Of a DNA stretch of 64,000 bases, positions 33,303 through 44,140 are shown one piece after another (positions within the stretch are counted from its first letter, which is position 1; every line of letters starts with the position of its first letter). This DNA is from Drosophila miranda (taxonomy: Eukaryota > Arthropoda > Insecta > Diptera > Drosophilidae), in contig NW_022881614.1 in the NCBI RefSeq assembly GCF_003369915.1, forward strand, positions 29,457,326 to 29,521,325, read 5' to 3'. Below the pieces are notes generated by a model, which saw only the letters and a list, made by a program, of their open reading frames with translations, ran no database searches and was not told the origin of the DNA. A program made the translations under genes and the position numbers.

Positions 33303-33709
33303 CCCACAACGCTGGAGTACCAAAACTTAGAGCAGCAATGCAGGAAGCAGCTGCTCGAGTGCCAGGTGCAAGTGGAAAAACTGCGCTCGGAGAATCAGGA
33401 ACTGCAGCGCGAACTTTTCCATATATTAAAAACCTACATATCCACGCTAAATGAAATTCAACTTTCAACAATTCTACATTGCCAAATTTCCTGCCATTCT
33501 ATGCAATTACAGAGGTTCCCGATGATCAAGACGTAATCACGACAAGCCGCCTTCGTAAAAAAGCGCCGATTGCTGCGTTCGACGATCATCCCAGCGTAGC
33601 CGTCAGCTGCGCCCAAGCAAGCATCCTCAAGAGGGCCGTTGGAAAAATAGCGGTTCTGCCCCTTCAGGATGGATCTGTTGAAAGCCTTTGCCTTCCAACG
33701 GGGGGTGAA
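33303..33709 (+). pseudogene. BEL pol remnant plus coiled-coil stretch of unknown origin
   Basis: After the Gag-protease stop the same frame stays open to about 33531 and encodes a leucine-heptad segment (LEQQCRKQLLECQVQVEKLR, SENQELQRELF). I do not place this in BEL Pol. From about 33555 another frame encodes a Pol C-terminal tail (KRAVGKIAVLPLQDGSVESL) running into the 3' LTR. RT, RNase H and the integrase core are absent. Confidence 0.6.
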
Positions 33710-34081
33710 TGTTCGGAGCAGAACCCAGCCGATTAGCTGCTTGCCAAATAGCACCTAATTCTTGGCCCTCAGCCGCTTATTTTGTTTGTTACTTATGTCT
33801 ATGTCACTCATTTGTTTGTTAAAGCTTTGCGCTTGCTTGCCCTGCTAAACGCTCTCTGCCAGCTCGCTCTTCGCTATCTCCGCTTTGCGTCTGCCTACCG
33901 ACGTCGGCCGAGCGAAGCTGCGCTTAGCGATCGGAGCGGCAATGCAAAGGGCAGGCAAGCCACACTTGCAATTTGGATGTCACGCATTAAAGAACATATC
34001 GTAAATTTATTTCTGCGCCGAGTTTTATTTAATTCGAAATAATAAGTCGGCCGATTGGGGATAAAAAACATTATCTCCACA
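33710..34081 (+). repeat. 3' LTR of the BEL element
   Basis: 372 bp, preceded by the purine tract. Confidence 0.9.
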
Positions 34082-34176
34082 ACAGTGTTTGCTCTTTCTT
34101 CCTGGGTCTGCGATATAGACGAGCTTTAATTTCTCATTATAAATATTATATCAATATTTTTTTGTTCTATTCTATT

Positions 34177-35135
34177 TATACCCGATACTCAAAATGAGTA
34201 TTGGGGTATATTACATTTGTGGTAAAAGTGGATGTGTGTAACGTCCAGAAGGAATCGTTTCCGACCCCATAAAGTATATATATTCTTGATCAGCATCAAT
34301 AGCCGAGTCGATTGAGCCCTGTCTGTCTGTCCGTCCGTCCGTCTGTCCGTCTGTCCGTCCCCTTCAGCGCCTAGTGCTCAAAGACTATAAGAGCTAGAGC
34401 AACGATGTTTTGGATCCAGACTTCTGTGATATGTCACTGGTACAAAAATTATTTCAAAACTTCGCCCCGCCCACTTCCGCCCCCACAAAGGACGAAAATC
34501 TGTGGTTTCCTCATTTATAAAGATACGATAAAATCAAAAACGTAGAATCGTAAAAGATGACTATATCTTCTAGAGTGCAAAATCTGAACCAGTTCGTATA
34601 ATTATTATAGCCAGCATCAAGAAAACAATTTCATTTTTTCTCGCCCTGTCTCTCTCTAACACACACGTAGCATAGGCGGCTTTGCTTAGAGTAAAACATT
34701 AGCGCCTAGATCTCAGAGACTCAGAGTAACCAAATTTGGTATCCGCACTCCTGTTAGATCTAACTATAAAACGTGTATCTCAAAATTTCGCCCCACCCCC
34801 TTCCGCCCACACAAAGGACGAAAATCTGTTGCATCCACAATATTGCACATTCGAGAAAACTAAAAACGCAGAATCATAGATAATGACCATATCTATCAGA
34901 TTGCTGAATCTGGGTCAGATCAGATCATTTTTATAGCCAATAGGAACAAATCAATTTGCGGTGGCTACGCAGCGCCCGACGTCACGCTCAGACTGATTTT
35001 CTGTCTCTCTCGCACGCACTCTTTGTCGTGTCGTTTAATATTAGCGGCTTCTGCCGGAGGAGAGCCATACTGACTTAGTATCGGGTATAACCGTAGAGTT
35101 GCGGTGTCCGCAGCAACTCACAACGTTCCCCCTCG
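34177..35135 (+). mobile_element. DINE-1, internally shortened, first of a head-to-tail pair
   Basis: Canonical ends; 959 bp because part of the interior is missing. It carries the CACACGTAGCATAGGCGGC segment that marks the same subtype as the DINE-1 pieces in the errantivirus. The next copy begins at 35137. Confidence 0.9.
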
Positions 35136-35136
35136 T

Positions 35137-36251
35137 TATACCCGATACTCAAAATGAGTATTGGGGTATATTAGATTTGTGGTAAAAGTGGATGTGTGTA
35201 ACGTCCAGAAGGAATCGTTTCCGACCCCATAAAGTATATATATTCTTGATCAGCATCAATAGCCGAGTCGATTGAGCCCTGTCTGTCTGTCCGTCTGTCC
35301 GTCCGTCCGTCCGTCCGTCCGTCCGTCCGTCCCCTTCAGCGCCTAGTGCTCAAAGACTATAAGAGCTAGAGCAACGATGTTTTGGATCCAGACTTCTGTG
35401 ATATGTCACTGCTACAAAAATATTTCAAAACTTCGCCCCGCCCACTTCCGCCCCCACAAAAGACGAAAATCTGTGGCATCCACATTTTTAAAGATACGAC
35501 AAAACCAAAAACGCAGAATCGTAGAGGATGACTATATGTTCTAGAGTGTAAAATCTCAACCAGATCGTATAATTATTACAGCCAGAATCAAGAAAACAAT
35601 TTCATTCTTTCTCGCTCTGTCTCTCTCTAACACACAGGTTTCATGGTCGGCTTTGCCAATTGCAAAATATGAGTTCAAGGATCTCAGAACCTATAAGAGC
35701 CAGAGCAACCAAATTTGGTATCCACACTGCTGTGATATCGGACCTTGACCGTTTCGTGTCCAAATTTCGCCACACCCCCTTCCGCCCCGCAGAGGACGAA
35801 AATCTGGGGCATCCACAAATCTCAGAGACTATTAAGGCTAGAGTAACCAAATTTGGTATCCGCACTTCTGTTAGATCTCACTATAAAACGTGTATCTCAA
35901 AACTTCGCCCAACCCCTTGTCGCCCACACAAAGGACGAAAATCTGTTGCATCCACAATATTGCACATTCGAGAAAACTAAAAACGCAGAATCATAGATAA
36001 TGACCATATCTATCAGATTGCTGAATCTGGGTCAGATCAGATCATTTTTATAGCCAATAGGAACAAATCAATTTGCGGTGGCTACGCAGCGCCCGACGTC
36101 ACGCTCAGACTGATTTTCTGTCTCTCTCGCACGCACTCTTTGTCGTGTCGTTTAATATTAGCGGCGTCTGCCGGAGGAGAGCCATATTGACTTAGTATCG
36201 GGTATAACTGTAGAGTTGCGGTCTCCGCAGCAACTCACAACGTTCCCCTCG
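35137..36251 (+). mobile_element. DINE-1, full length, second of a head-to-tail pair
   Basis: 1115 bp with both canonical ends. It starts one base after the end of the preceding copy and belongs to the other subtype (CACACAGGTTTCATGGTCGG). Confidence 0.9.
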
Positions 36252-36315
36252 TTTTATTCTATGTTTTATGTTATTATGCATAAAAAAGTACGAATTGCAC
36301 CCCACACCAGTCAAT

Positions 36316-36387
36316 TAGCAGAACAAGGTTTCGATCCCCGGACCTCTGGGTTATGCGTCCAGCGCGCTTCCGCTGCGCCACTCTGCT
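36316..36387 (-). tRNA. Initiator tRNA-Met (CAT), variant
   Basis: 72 nt, clearly an initiator tRNA-Met by comparison with 36611-36682. The anticodon CAT is kept, but the anticodon stem has one mismatch (CTGGA/CCCAG), loop base 33 is G, and the acceptor stem ends in a G-T pair. Possibly decaying. Confidence 0.8.
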
Positions 36388-36610
36388 AGTTGGTTCGCGT
36401 TTCGACAAAATCGTTAAATTAAAAGATGGGTGCAAAAAGTACAAATTAAACACAATTATTGCTTAAAGTTGATTGGCTTTAATTTTTAGGTTATTTCGGT
36501 TTTTAATTTGATTAAGTTGAATCAAATCTGTTTTATTTTCTAGATTTAAGAATAATTTTGGTTATAAAAGTTTCAGACAACAGAGCCTTTTTCGCGCTGC
36601 GACATCAGCT

Positions 36611-36682
36611 AGCAGAGTGGCGCAGTGGAAGCGTGCTGGGCCCATAACCCAGAGGTCCGAGGATCGAAACCTTGCTCTGCTA
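36611..36682 (+). tRNA. Initiator tRNA-Met (CAT)
   Basis: 72 nt starting AGCAGAGTGGCGCAGTGGAA; anticodon stem/loop CTGGG-CCCATAA-CCCAG; T-arm AGGATCGAAACCT. It agrees with the conserved Drosophila initiator sequence as I recall it. A T9 run follows about 25 bp downstream. It diverges from the variant copy at 36316. Confidence 0.97.
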
Positions 36683-38348
36683 TATGAAACTGTTCGTTTT
36701 CGGCTCTTTTTTTTTGTATCACGAGGGATACAGAATAACACAAACTTTGAAAATGGTCTCCCGCAATATCCTTTATAGAAAACTATAGAGAAGACCCAGA
36801 GCTTTGCTATTAAAACGTTTTAGTAAAAAATCTTAAATCTGCAGACAGATGCCAAGCAGGGTTAGGTAGTAACCATTAAGTCTCTCTCTTGTACACAATG
36901 CGTGTCACGTCGCATTCGCCGGCCACCGACTCACGTGGATTATGTATTTACTCTCTGCCATGCCCTTATCGCTGCGTTGCATGCAGCCACAAACTTCGCG
37001 GACTCGAAGCTCGCTCCCGCCCACACATCCGCCGATGCCGGCTTTGCGTTTTTCCCACTTCCACAGATATGACTGTGAGACCACGCGTCCAGCACCTTCT
37101 CTTGTTGATTTTTCTCGATTCTGTTTGCATTTCCACGAGTGGCGAGATTTCTGACAGGCAGCCCCCGAAGGTGCTACATTTTAGGGCTGCTAAAGAGAAA
37201 GTTTTAAAGTCGGCAGACTTCAATCCACCAGCCAGGTACATGCTATTAATAATTGGGGACTCAGCTGCAGCGAACATTTTGAAAATACTGAAATGGAAAA
37301 TTAAACAAATAATGTGCAGCCACGCCAGAGAGTTGCCAATCAAACTGACATATTTGTCAATCAATTTCAAAAATTTTAATTAATTTTCGCGCCACTTAAA
37401 AGAGCGCTTCGAATGTGCTGCGAACCATCCAGTCCCACACTCCGGGGTTGGGTGCACCAACCGCAAACACTAAATTGCAAATAAATTTGTTTAAATATGC
37501 AATGGCAGCGCAGAGAGCGCATCAAGTGCGAATGGCCACAACTGCGCCAGACTGCCCCGCATGGCAGGGGCTGCAGGTGGGACAGGTCCATGGGTCCATA
37601 GGATCACTCCTGTGACACGTGCACCTGCGACAACGAGACAACAACATGCACATCAAATTTTAATAGCGAATCCCCACAAAAAGTTTCAAGCCACAAAGTC
37701 CATTTCCATGGAGCCCGGCAGGGATACCATCCCTCACTCTGGTGGTTCCTTTTGGTTGCTGCTGGTGGTTTTCGAGTGACATGCCTGATGTACGCTTTTG
37801 GGTTTGCCCACGAAGATGTTGCAATGACATTGAATATTGATGAAAATAAATCGAATTTCCGTCAGCCCAGAATCCGGATCCAACGAATTCGATGAATGGC
37901 CGGGCAAAAAATAAACTGGGCACCTTCCCTCCTTTCTCTGGGTCCCTCCATATGACCGAACGTGTTTCTATTGATTGCCAAATGGTTGGGACAGCAAAGG
38001 GTTCCGACTGGATTGGGTTTTGACGCAGTCATTCGCAGCTGCCGAGTGTTAGAATCCCACGTTGGGCCACGGCATTGGGTGACATTTGTGGTTATTTTTT
38101 TTGATTTTGTTAGAAATGCTATTAGCCGATTGAAACTTTCTTCCCTTAAAAAAACTCGAGGTGAATGATTTAATTGCATTTAAATTTCATGTAAGATAGT
38201 ATGTACTATTGGCGTAGATATGCAACCATTAAGTAAAGTTATCTTTAATCATTAACAAACACATTGGAAATTTCCCGGAATGTACATACACATTTCCTTT
38301 TCCATATTTTATTTCTTATTTTACCAATACAGCTATGCAGATAGAAAC
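36683..38348. other. Host non-coding DNA
   Basis: 1.7 kb. A 164-codon frame (36889-37383) starts at a non-ATG codon and has no recognisable domain; I regard it as chance. No repeats recognised. Confidence 0.5.
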
Positions 38349-39096
38349 GAGGGGGAACGTTGTGAGTTGCTGCGGACACCGCAACTCTACAGTTATACCC
38401 GATACTTAGTCAGTATGGCTCTCCTCCGGCAGACGCAGCTAATATTAAGCGACACGACAAAGAGTGCGTGCGAGAGAGACAGAAAATCAGTCTGAGCGTG
38501 ACGTCGGGCGCTGCGTAGCCAGTGCAAATTGATTTGTTCCTTTTGGGTATAAAAATGATCCGATCTGATCCAGATTCAGCAGTCTGATAGATATGGTCAT
38601 TATCTATGATTCTGCGTTTTTAGTTTTCTCGAATCTGCAATATTGTGGATGCAACAGATTTTCGTCTTTTGTGGGGGCGGAAGGGGGTGGGGCGAAATTC
38701 TGAGATATACGTTTTATAGTGAGATCTAACAGAAGTGCGGATACCAAATTTGGTTACTCTAGCCTTAATAGTCTCTGAGATTTGTGGATGCCCCAGATTT
38801 TCGTCCTTTTCGTTGGCGGAAGGGGGTGTGGCGAAATTTGGACACGAAACGGTCAAGGTCCGATATCACAGGAGTGTGGATACCAAATTTGGTTGCTCTG
38901 TCTCTTATAGGTTCTGAGACGGACAGACGGACGGACAGACGGACGGACAGACATGGCTCAATCGACTCGGCTATTGATGCTGATCAAGAATATATATACT
39001 TTATGGGGTCGGAAAACTTTCCTTCTGGACTTTACACACATCCACTTTTACCACAAATCTAATATACCCCAATACTCGTTTTGAGTATCGGGTATA
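38349..39096 (-). mobile_element. DINE-1, minus strand, internally deleted
   Basis: 748 bp with canonical ends inverted (starts CGAGGGGGAACGTTGTGAG, ends GAGTATCGGGTATA). The block between TATAGGTTCTGAGA and the tetranucleotide tract is missing. Confidence 0.9.
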
Positions 39097-40391
39097 AAAA
39101 TCTTGCATATGCAATGTACTGAAAGTAAAATCAAAAATATATTTTTTTTAAACCATTCAGCTTTTGATAAAAACATTGTTTTTTCACCTTAGTCAAATAT
39201 GGCCTGGAATTCAATCGTAAACCTGTATTTTTTCTGATCTCAAATTTGTATTCCTCTCTTCTTTGTACTCGTCGCACAAGCCACAATTAAACCCCCAGTT
39301 AACACTTGATTTGTGTTTAAAATTTATTGACCAATCCATGGAGTCTGATTAAGTTTCTGTTTGTGCTTGTCAAACATGAAGCGAGTAGCACCGACCCGAC
39401 AGATTTTCATCACCACAAGGCACAGGCGCCGCCGAGGCCCGGCCCCCTTCACCAGAACGGCAGCCCGGACGCACACATGAAAATCCAATTTTCCAGTGAT
39501 TGATCAGAGTGATGGGCAAGCGGAGGCTGTGGAAACGACAGAATGCAGCTGAAGAGCTTGCCACACATGTCCAAGTGGGTGCCGTGCAGTGCATTGCGGT
39601 GCGGAGCTGGTTTGTTCGCGGGCCATACGCAAAAATAATGTAATTAAAGCAATGTTTGAATAATAAAAATTAATATTTGTGGCAGTTTTTGTCGCCAAAT
39701 GGGGAAGGGGGCAAAGGACTTCGAATGGCCGGTGGCCGGGGCCGGTGGGTAGTCAGACGGTAATGCATTTAGCTGGACCTTTCCACGAGTGTTTACCCAG
39801 GCATCGTGTCATCATGGGGACCTTTTTCATCTGCGTCCCTTGGTCGCTTTATGCGGGCTGTCAAAATCAGACAGTTGGCACACATGGCACCCACACCGGA
39901 GCGACGGATCTGACCACTGGACTCTAGCTGTCTTCCTACTCTCTCCAGTTGTTTGTTTAAGTTTCGTTTCACCAAATTATGCCCGAACATATGAGGGATT
40001 TATACACGCTTGAGGACTAGACTCCACGGCACTCCATTCCATTCCACTCAACTCCAATCCACTCCACTCCACTCGACTCTATTCGGTTTGGCTCTTCTGT
40101 CTGTGGTTTGTCTGGCGCTTTGGTCCAGCATCATTTATGCAAATATTGAAATAAGTCTTAATTGAATACAAATACTCAATTACATTGCGGCAAATCTATT
40201 TTGTGGGTCCAGCACAAACAAACGCCAGTTTGGAAGTGATCGAGTGAGACTGGTCGGTCGTTTTCGACAATTTTGCTGCACAATTTCATTTTCGTTTACG
40301 GCTAGAAAGTGGAAAGTGGCTTGAATAATACCAAAAGGAATACCAGCCAAACACAAAAATAAAAGACGAAAAAATAGAGGAAAATAATTCC
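39097..40391. other. Host non-coding DNA
   Basis: No gene supported. A degenerate ACTCC/ATTCC pentamer tract lies at about 40018-40083. Confidence 0.5.
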
Positions 40392-40465
40392 TGGCCCATG
40401 AGGGGATCGAACCCGCGACCTTCGCGTTATTAGCACGACGCTCTAACCAACTGAGCTAATGGTCC
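40392..40465 (-). tRNA. tRNA-Ile (AAT)
   Basis: 74 nt with D-arm TAGCTCAGTTGGTTAGAGC, anticodon loop CTAATAA (AAT) and T-arm GGTTCGATCC. There is one acceptor mismatch (GGACCAT/ATGGGCC) and one T-stem mismatch relative to the expected tRNA-Ile. TTTTTT lies just downstream on the minus strand. Could be a weakened copy. Confidence 0.88.
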
Positions 40466-40562
40466 TCGGAGACCATGTTCCGCCTAGGGGTTTTTTTCGC
40501 TTTCTAATATGTGTTATCTTTAAGCTTTTCTTGGGTATTCAGGGATATGTATGTATTTATAT

Positions 40563-41257
40563 CATAGCTCGCAAACGACGGTCAACACTTTTTCCCTTTG
40601 CTGTCTCGTCACTGACAAAACCGAAAAAGACCACGAAGACACGGTCTCTCACTGAGCAGAACACTTTTTGTCTCTTCGCTTGTGTTATGTGTTTCGGGTT
40701 TTCGGGTGAGCCCGACACACGATCGTGTCTCACAATAACAACTTAGAAAGACACTTTGGTCAAGCGCTCACAGCAAAAGTGTCTTTAGATGAGCAGAACC
40801 AAAAAAGTGTCTGAGTAAAGTGTTTTTAGTTTTTTTTTTTTCGTGTATATGTTTATTTATTCATGTTTTCCGCATCTTTTGGGCTATTGTATTGTAATAT
40901 GTATATTTATTTGCAAAATTGGCAAACGAACATTTTCGTTTTGCTTTTCACGATTCATTTTAAGCTCCAATAGTCAAACCGTATAGAATTCACAAAAATT
41001 GATAGTTGCCATAAGCATCACACGTACAAGCACGCATACATACGCAAAAGACACTTTGTTCGTTTACTCGCGACAAGATGCTCAGTGAAAAACAGGAACA
41101 AAAGAGAAGTGAAAAAATCGGTCTTTTCTTGAGCGAAGATCGAGTTGAGCAAAAACAGATTTGATCGGGTCTTTTCAGTCCATTTTCTCAATGTGTCCGT
41201 CAATGAGAGGTTTTTATCAGACACGCCGAAAGTGTCAACAGTTATTTGCGAGCTATG
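40563..41257. mobile_element. 696-bp TIR transposon family, copy 2 (inverted relative to copy 1)
   Basis: 695 bp, with the same CATAGCTCGCAAA termini and interior as 13413-14108. The flanks (ATTTATAT / ATGCAAAC) show no target duplication. One side abuts the truncated Obp tail duplication, so a rearrangement may have removed it. Confidence 0.85.
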
Positions 41258-41261
41258 ATGC

Positions 41262-41513
41262 AAACACATCTTCAAACAAGTAGTGGTAGCTTTAAAAATA
41301 TTTATATACGCCTTCTCCTAAGAGATACTTTGTTAAATAATGACAAAAAATTCGTATTGGAATGTTATACCAGTGTTTGAATTTTTATGTTTTTGGTTCT
41401 ACAATTGCATTTTGTTTTAACAATCGTGTCTTATTGGATTGAGTGGACTATCAGGAAAGCGGTGTCGCAGGCATTTGTTCCATTTACGCCTCCGCAAACC
41501 TCCAGAGCCTTAC
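41262..41513 (-). pseudogene. Obp 3'-end fragment (tandem duplicate)
   Basis: 41450-41512 is homologous to the last part of the intact Obp's exon 2 (minus-strand reading around NACDTAF), and 41265-41440 matches its 3' flank at 42230-42440. The rest of this gene copy is absent. It lies beside the 696-bp transposon. Confidence 0.75.
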
Positions 41514-41582
41514 CATGTCAATCAAACATATGCTTTATATATTTAATACATATGTAATATATATGAATATGCTTTAATTGAA

Positions 41583-42005
41583 CTACAATAGTTCATATTT
41601 AAGGAGATTAGGTCCTACCCAGAAGTCGAAGAGCTGGTAGGCACTGTCGCAGGCATTTGAAGCTTTCTTCTGACGACTTGCACACTCCGCCAAAGCCGGT
41701 GAATGCTTATCTTTCTTAGAAATGGGCGCCACAGTACCATTCGAATAGATTATTCCATTTACCAGGAGCACGCACATTGCGGCACACTTGATCTTGTCCG
41801 TGGTCTCGGGTGGATTCTCCTTGCCGCGTACTAATTTATCGAGGTCTGCATGACCATTTTCATCTACCCCGTTCTAAGCATTGCAGTTAAGATGTAACCT
41901 CCTAAGAAGCCTTCCATAGTTAATTTCCTTCACACCCCATCCATTCACCACAAAGTGCGCTGTTAGGCAACCGAGCAGCACAGTCAATGCCAGCGAAGTC
42001 TTCAT
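41583..42005 (-). pseudogene. Obp56-family odorant-binding protein, broken
   Basis: Exon 1 (42005-41949) encodes signal peptide MKTSLALTVLLGCLTAHFV and ends at a GTGAAT donor, parallel to the intact neighbour. Further on, a homologous exon reads LHLNCNA, a TAG stop, then NGVDENGHADLDKLVRGKE, KCAAMCVLLVNG and NACDSAYQLFDFW to a stop at 41583. The sixth OBP cysteine position is Phe, and the sequence between the signal peptide and the first cysteine is eroded. A TATA box remains upstream. Confidence 0.75.
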
Positions 42006-42050
42006 TCTTCTTGTTTCTTCAGTTCTCTGATCTTTTCGCTCGACCTGGCC

Positions 42051-42058
42051 TTATATAG
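42051..42058 (-). promoter_or_regulatory. TATA box of the Obp pseudogene
   Basis: CTATATAA on the minus strand, about 46 bp upstream of the ATG. Confidence 0.55.
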
Positions 42059-42442
42059 CTAGCGCTGAACTTCACGTGACTATCGGAATTCGCCAAGCCT
42101 TTTGTTTCACATTATCCGAGCCGAATCGATGCATCGATCACGCGCCGGTCTGATTTCCGGGATTTGTAAAAAGTATTATATATTTTAACCAGCGTGTATA
42201 TTGTTCATTAATTTTTCAAGAATATGGAGACGCATCTTTAAACAAGTAGTAGTAGTTTTGAAATTCTTTATTATGCCTCCTCTTAAGAGATATTTTGCTA
42301 ACTAATGATTGTATATTAACATGAATAGCTGCTATTATTGTTTATGCTCTTTTGCAACAAAATTCTACTGGAATATTATGCCAGTTTTTGAATTTTTATG
42401 TTTTTGGTTCTATAATTGTATTTGGTTTTTGGCAACAGTGTC

Positions 42443-42900
42443 TTATTGGAATGAGTAGCCATGGGTCTGGACGCAGTAGACGATTTGGAAAGCGGTGTCG
42501 CAGGCATTGGCTCCCTTTACGCCTCCACAGACCTCCAGGGCCTTATTAATTACATCCTTTTGGGGATGGTCAGCGTATTGCTTCTTGATCTTGTCCTTCA
42601 GCAGGTTTCCTTTCACATCCATATATCCACTTGCCACCATCACGCACTGTGCGGTACACTTCACGTTGTCCTTGACGTCTGCCGGCTTCACCTTGCCCAG
42701 CTTCAGATCGAAAACGTCCTGCTCAGTCACTCCCAAATCGGTCACGCATTTTTTCATAGTTTCTTCAGGATTCTTCACATCCGTCGCTTTCTGGAGAAGA
42801 ATAATCTCAGTCGCCTTCCACTTCCAACCACAGTTCCACTCACCACAAAGCTCGCTGTTAGGCAGCCGAACAGCAGCGTCAATGCCAGAGTAGTCCTCAT
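42443..42900 (-). CDS. Odorant-binding protein, Obp56 family, intact
   Basis: A secreted carrier of hydrophobic odorants or pheromones in sensillum lymph (or other tissues). Exon 1, 42900-42844, encodes MRTTLALTLLFGCLTASFV (signal peptide). A 53-bp intron (donor GTGAGT, acceptor TTCTCCAG) is followed by exon 2, 42790-42443; the protein is 134 aa. Six cysteines have classic PBP/GOBP spacing: KKCVTDLG; KCTAQC (two); LEVCGG; NACDTAF; IVYCVQ. Length, intron position after the signal peptide and the CDTAFQ motif fit the Obp56 group; I cannot say which member (it feels nearest 56h/56i). The gene is adjacent to a broken paralogue and a fragment, and in the same neighbourhood as Or56a. Confidence 0.9.
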
Positions 42901-42952
42901 TCTCCTTGGTTGTTTACTTTGCTTATGTCTCCGTCTCCGGCCGTGCATCCCA

Positions 42953-42960
42953 TATTTATA
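42953..42960 (-). promoter_or_regulatory. TATA box of the intact Obp gene
   Basis: TATAAATA on the minus strand, about 53 bp upstream of the ATG, giving a short 5' UTR of roughly 25 bases. Confidence 0.65.
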
Positions 42961-44122
42961 GGTAGATTTTTATTGTCACTTCGCGTGACTCTACGAATTT
43001 GTCATTGGTCGGAGCTAATACAAAGGTCTGATTCTCGGGATCAGTCTAATTATCTATTTTACACACCGTGTGTAAATTGTATAGCTCTAAAAGCTGACTG
43101 CTTGACTGCTCCTCGCTTTAGTGGCTGAATAAATTATTCAAAAATATTGGGATCTGGCTCCAATATTGTTTTGCAAAAAAATACTAAGTTGAGAAAAAAC
43201 TACGTATTGCAAATGTACAGGTATACTAATTCTAATTATTGTTAATGCGAATTTGCTATATAGCGTTATATACACGTGTATATTATTACATATGTATGTA
43301 CATCCAAATGAAATTTCTAATCAATCAAAAATATTTATTAGGGCATTTGATTTTTGGTCTCTGGTAATTATTGCAGCTATCTGCTTGACAATGATTCATT
43401 TGTTGAGCTAAATTTCAAATGCATGCAATGGAACGGGCGTTAAAAGCCACACAAAATTAGTTTACCTATTGCATTTGTAATGAAATATATCTTGATTAAT
43501 TGGTTCGCTCACATTGATGCATATTTTAATTGGAAAAAAGTCAGCTTCGCCATCAGTCTGGGCGGACAGATTATTCGAATATTTAGTAATTGCATTTTGG
43601 TGACACTGTGTTGAATGCGATGTTTTTTTCCATATACGATTCCCATTAACAGCATCATTATTTATGAATATCATTATTACTTATATATATTATATTATTA
43701 TTATTATATGTTATGATGTGGCGCACACATTTTAATTTATTCCTAATGCGATTTCAAACCCTAATTGAAATCCTTTTAGAGTAATTAAGAAATTTGTAAT
43801 GGCCCGCAAAGGGCAGTAGCGGCAGTGAAAGCAGCAGTGGGATGAGGTCGAAGGAGTGGAAAGAGCTCTGGTTCGCTGCCTTGGGTTTGCTCGGCTTGCC
43901 GGTAATTAGAAGAACAAACTAATTTAGTAAATTACTATTTAGTGTCTTCTTTTATGGCTGGCCACAGCTCCTGCCGCACACAAAGGTCATTTTCGGGGCT
44001 TTTGAAGCTGCGGCCTTTGAAATGCGCCAAAGACATCTATACAAATAGCATCCTTTCTGTGCGTTGAGTTGCTCTTTGTATATTAGAGGGTATTTTGATG
44101 TATCAGGGTTTGTGCTGTATGA
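42961..44122. other. Intergenic DNA upstream of the Obp gene
   Basis: About 1.2 kb, AT-rich (TATTATTATTA at about 43690-43705). No gene or repeat recognised. Confidence 0.5.
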
Positions 44123-44140
44123 GTGTGTGTGTGTGTGTGT

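Larger units (their letters stand above)
30703..34081 (+). mobile_element. BEL/Pao LTR retrotransposon, pol mostly deleted
   Basis: 372-bp LTRs (TGTTCGG...CTCCACA) at both ends. A TGGTGACCCCGACGTG primer site follows the first and a purine tract (AACGGGGGGTGAA) precedes the second. Target flanks AAAGT/ACAGT are one mismatch from a 5-bp duplication. The internal part is only 2.6 kb: gag-protease is open, but RT, RNase H and most of integrase are missing; only the C-terminal Pol tail remains (about 33600-33710). Confidence 0.9.

Noticed and set aside
36889..37383. 164-codon open frame on the plus strand
   Set aside because: No ATG at its start, no domain, and an overlapping 134-codon frame on the other strand; consistent with chance in GC-richer host DNA.
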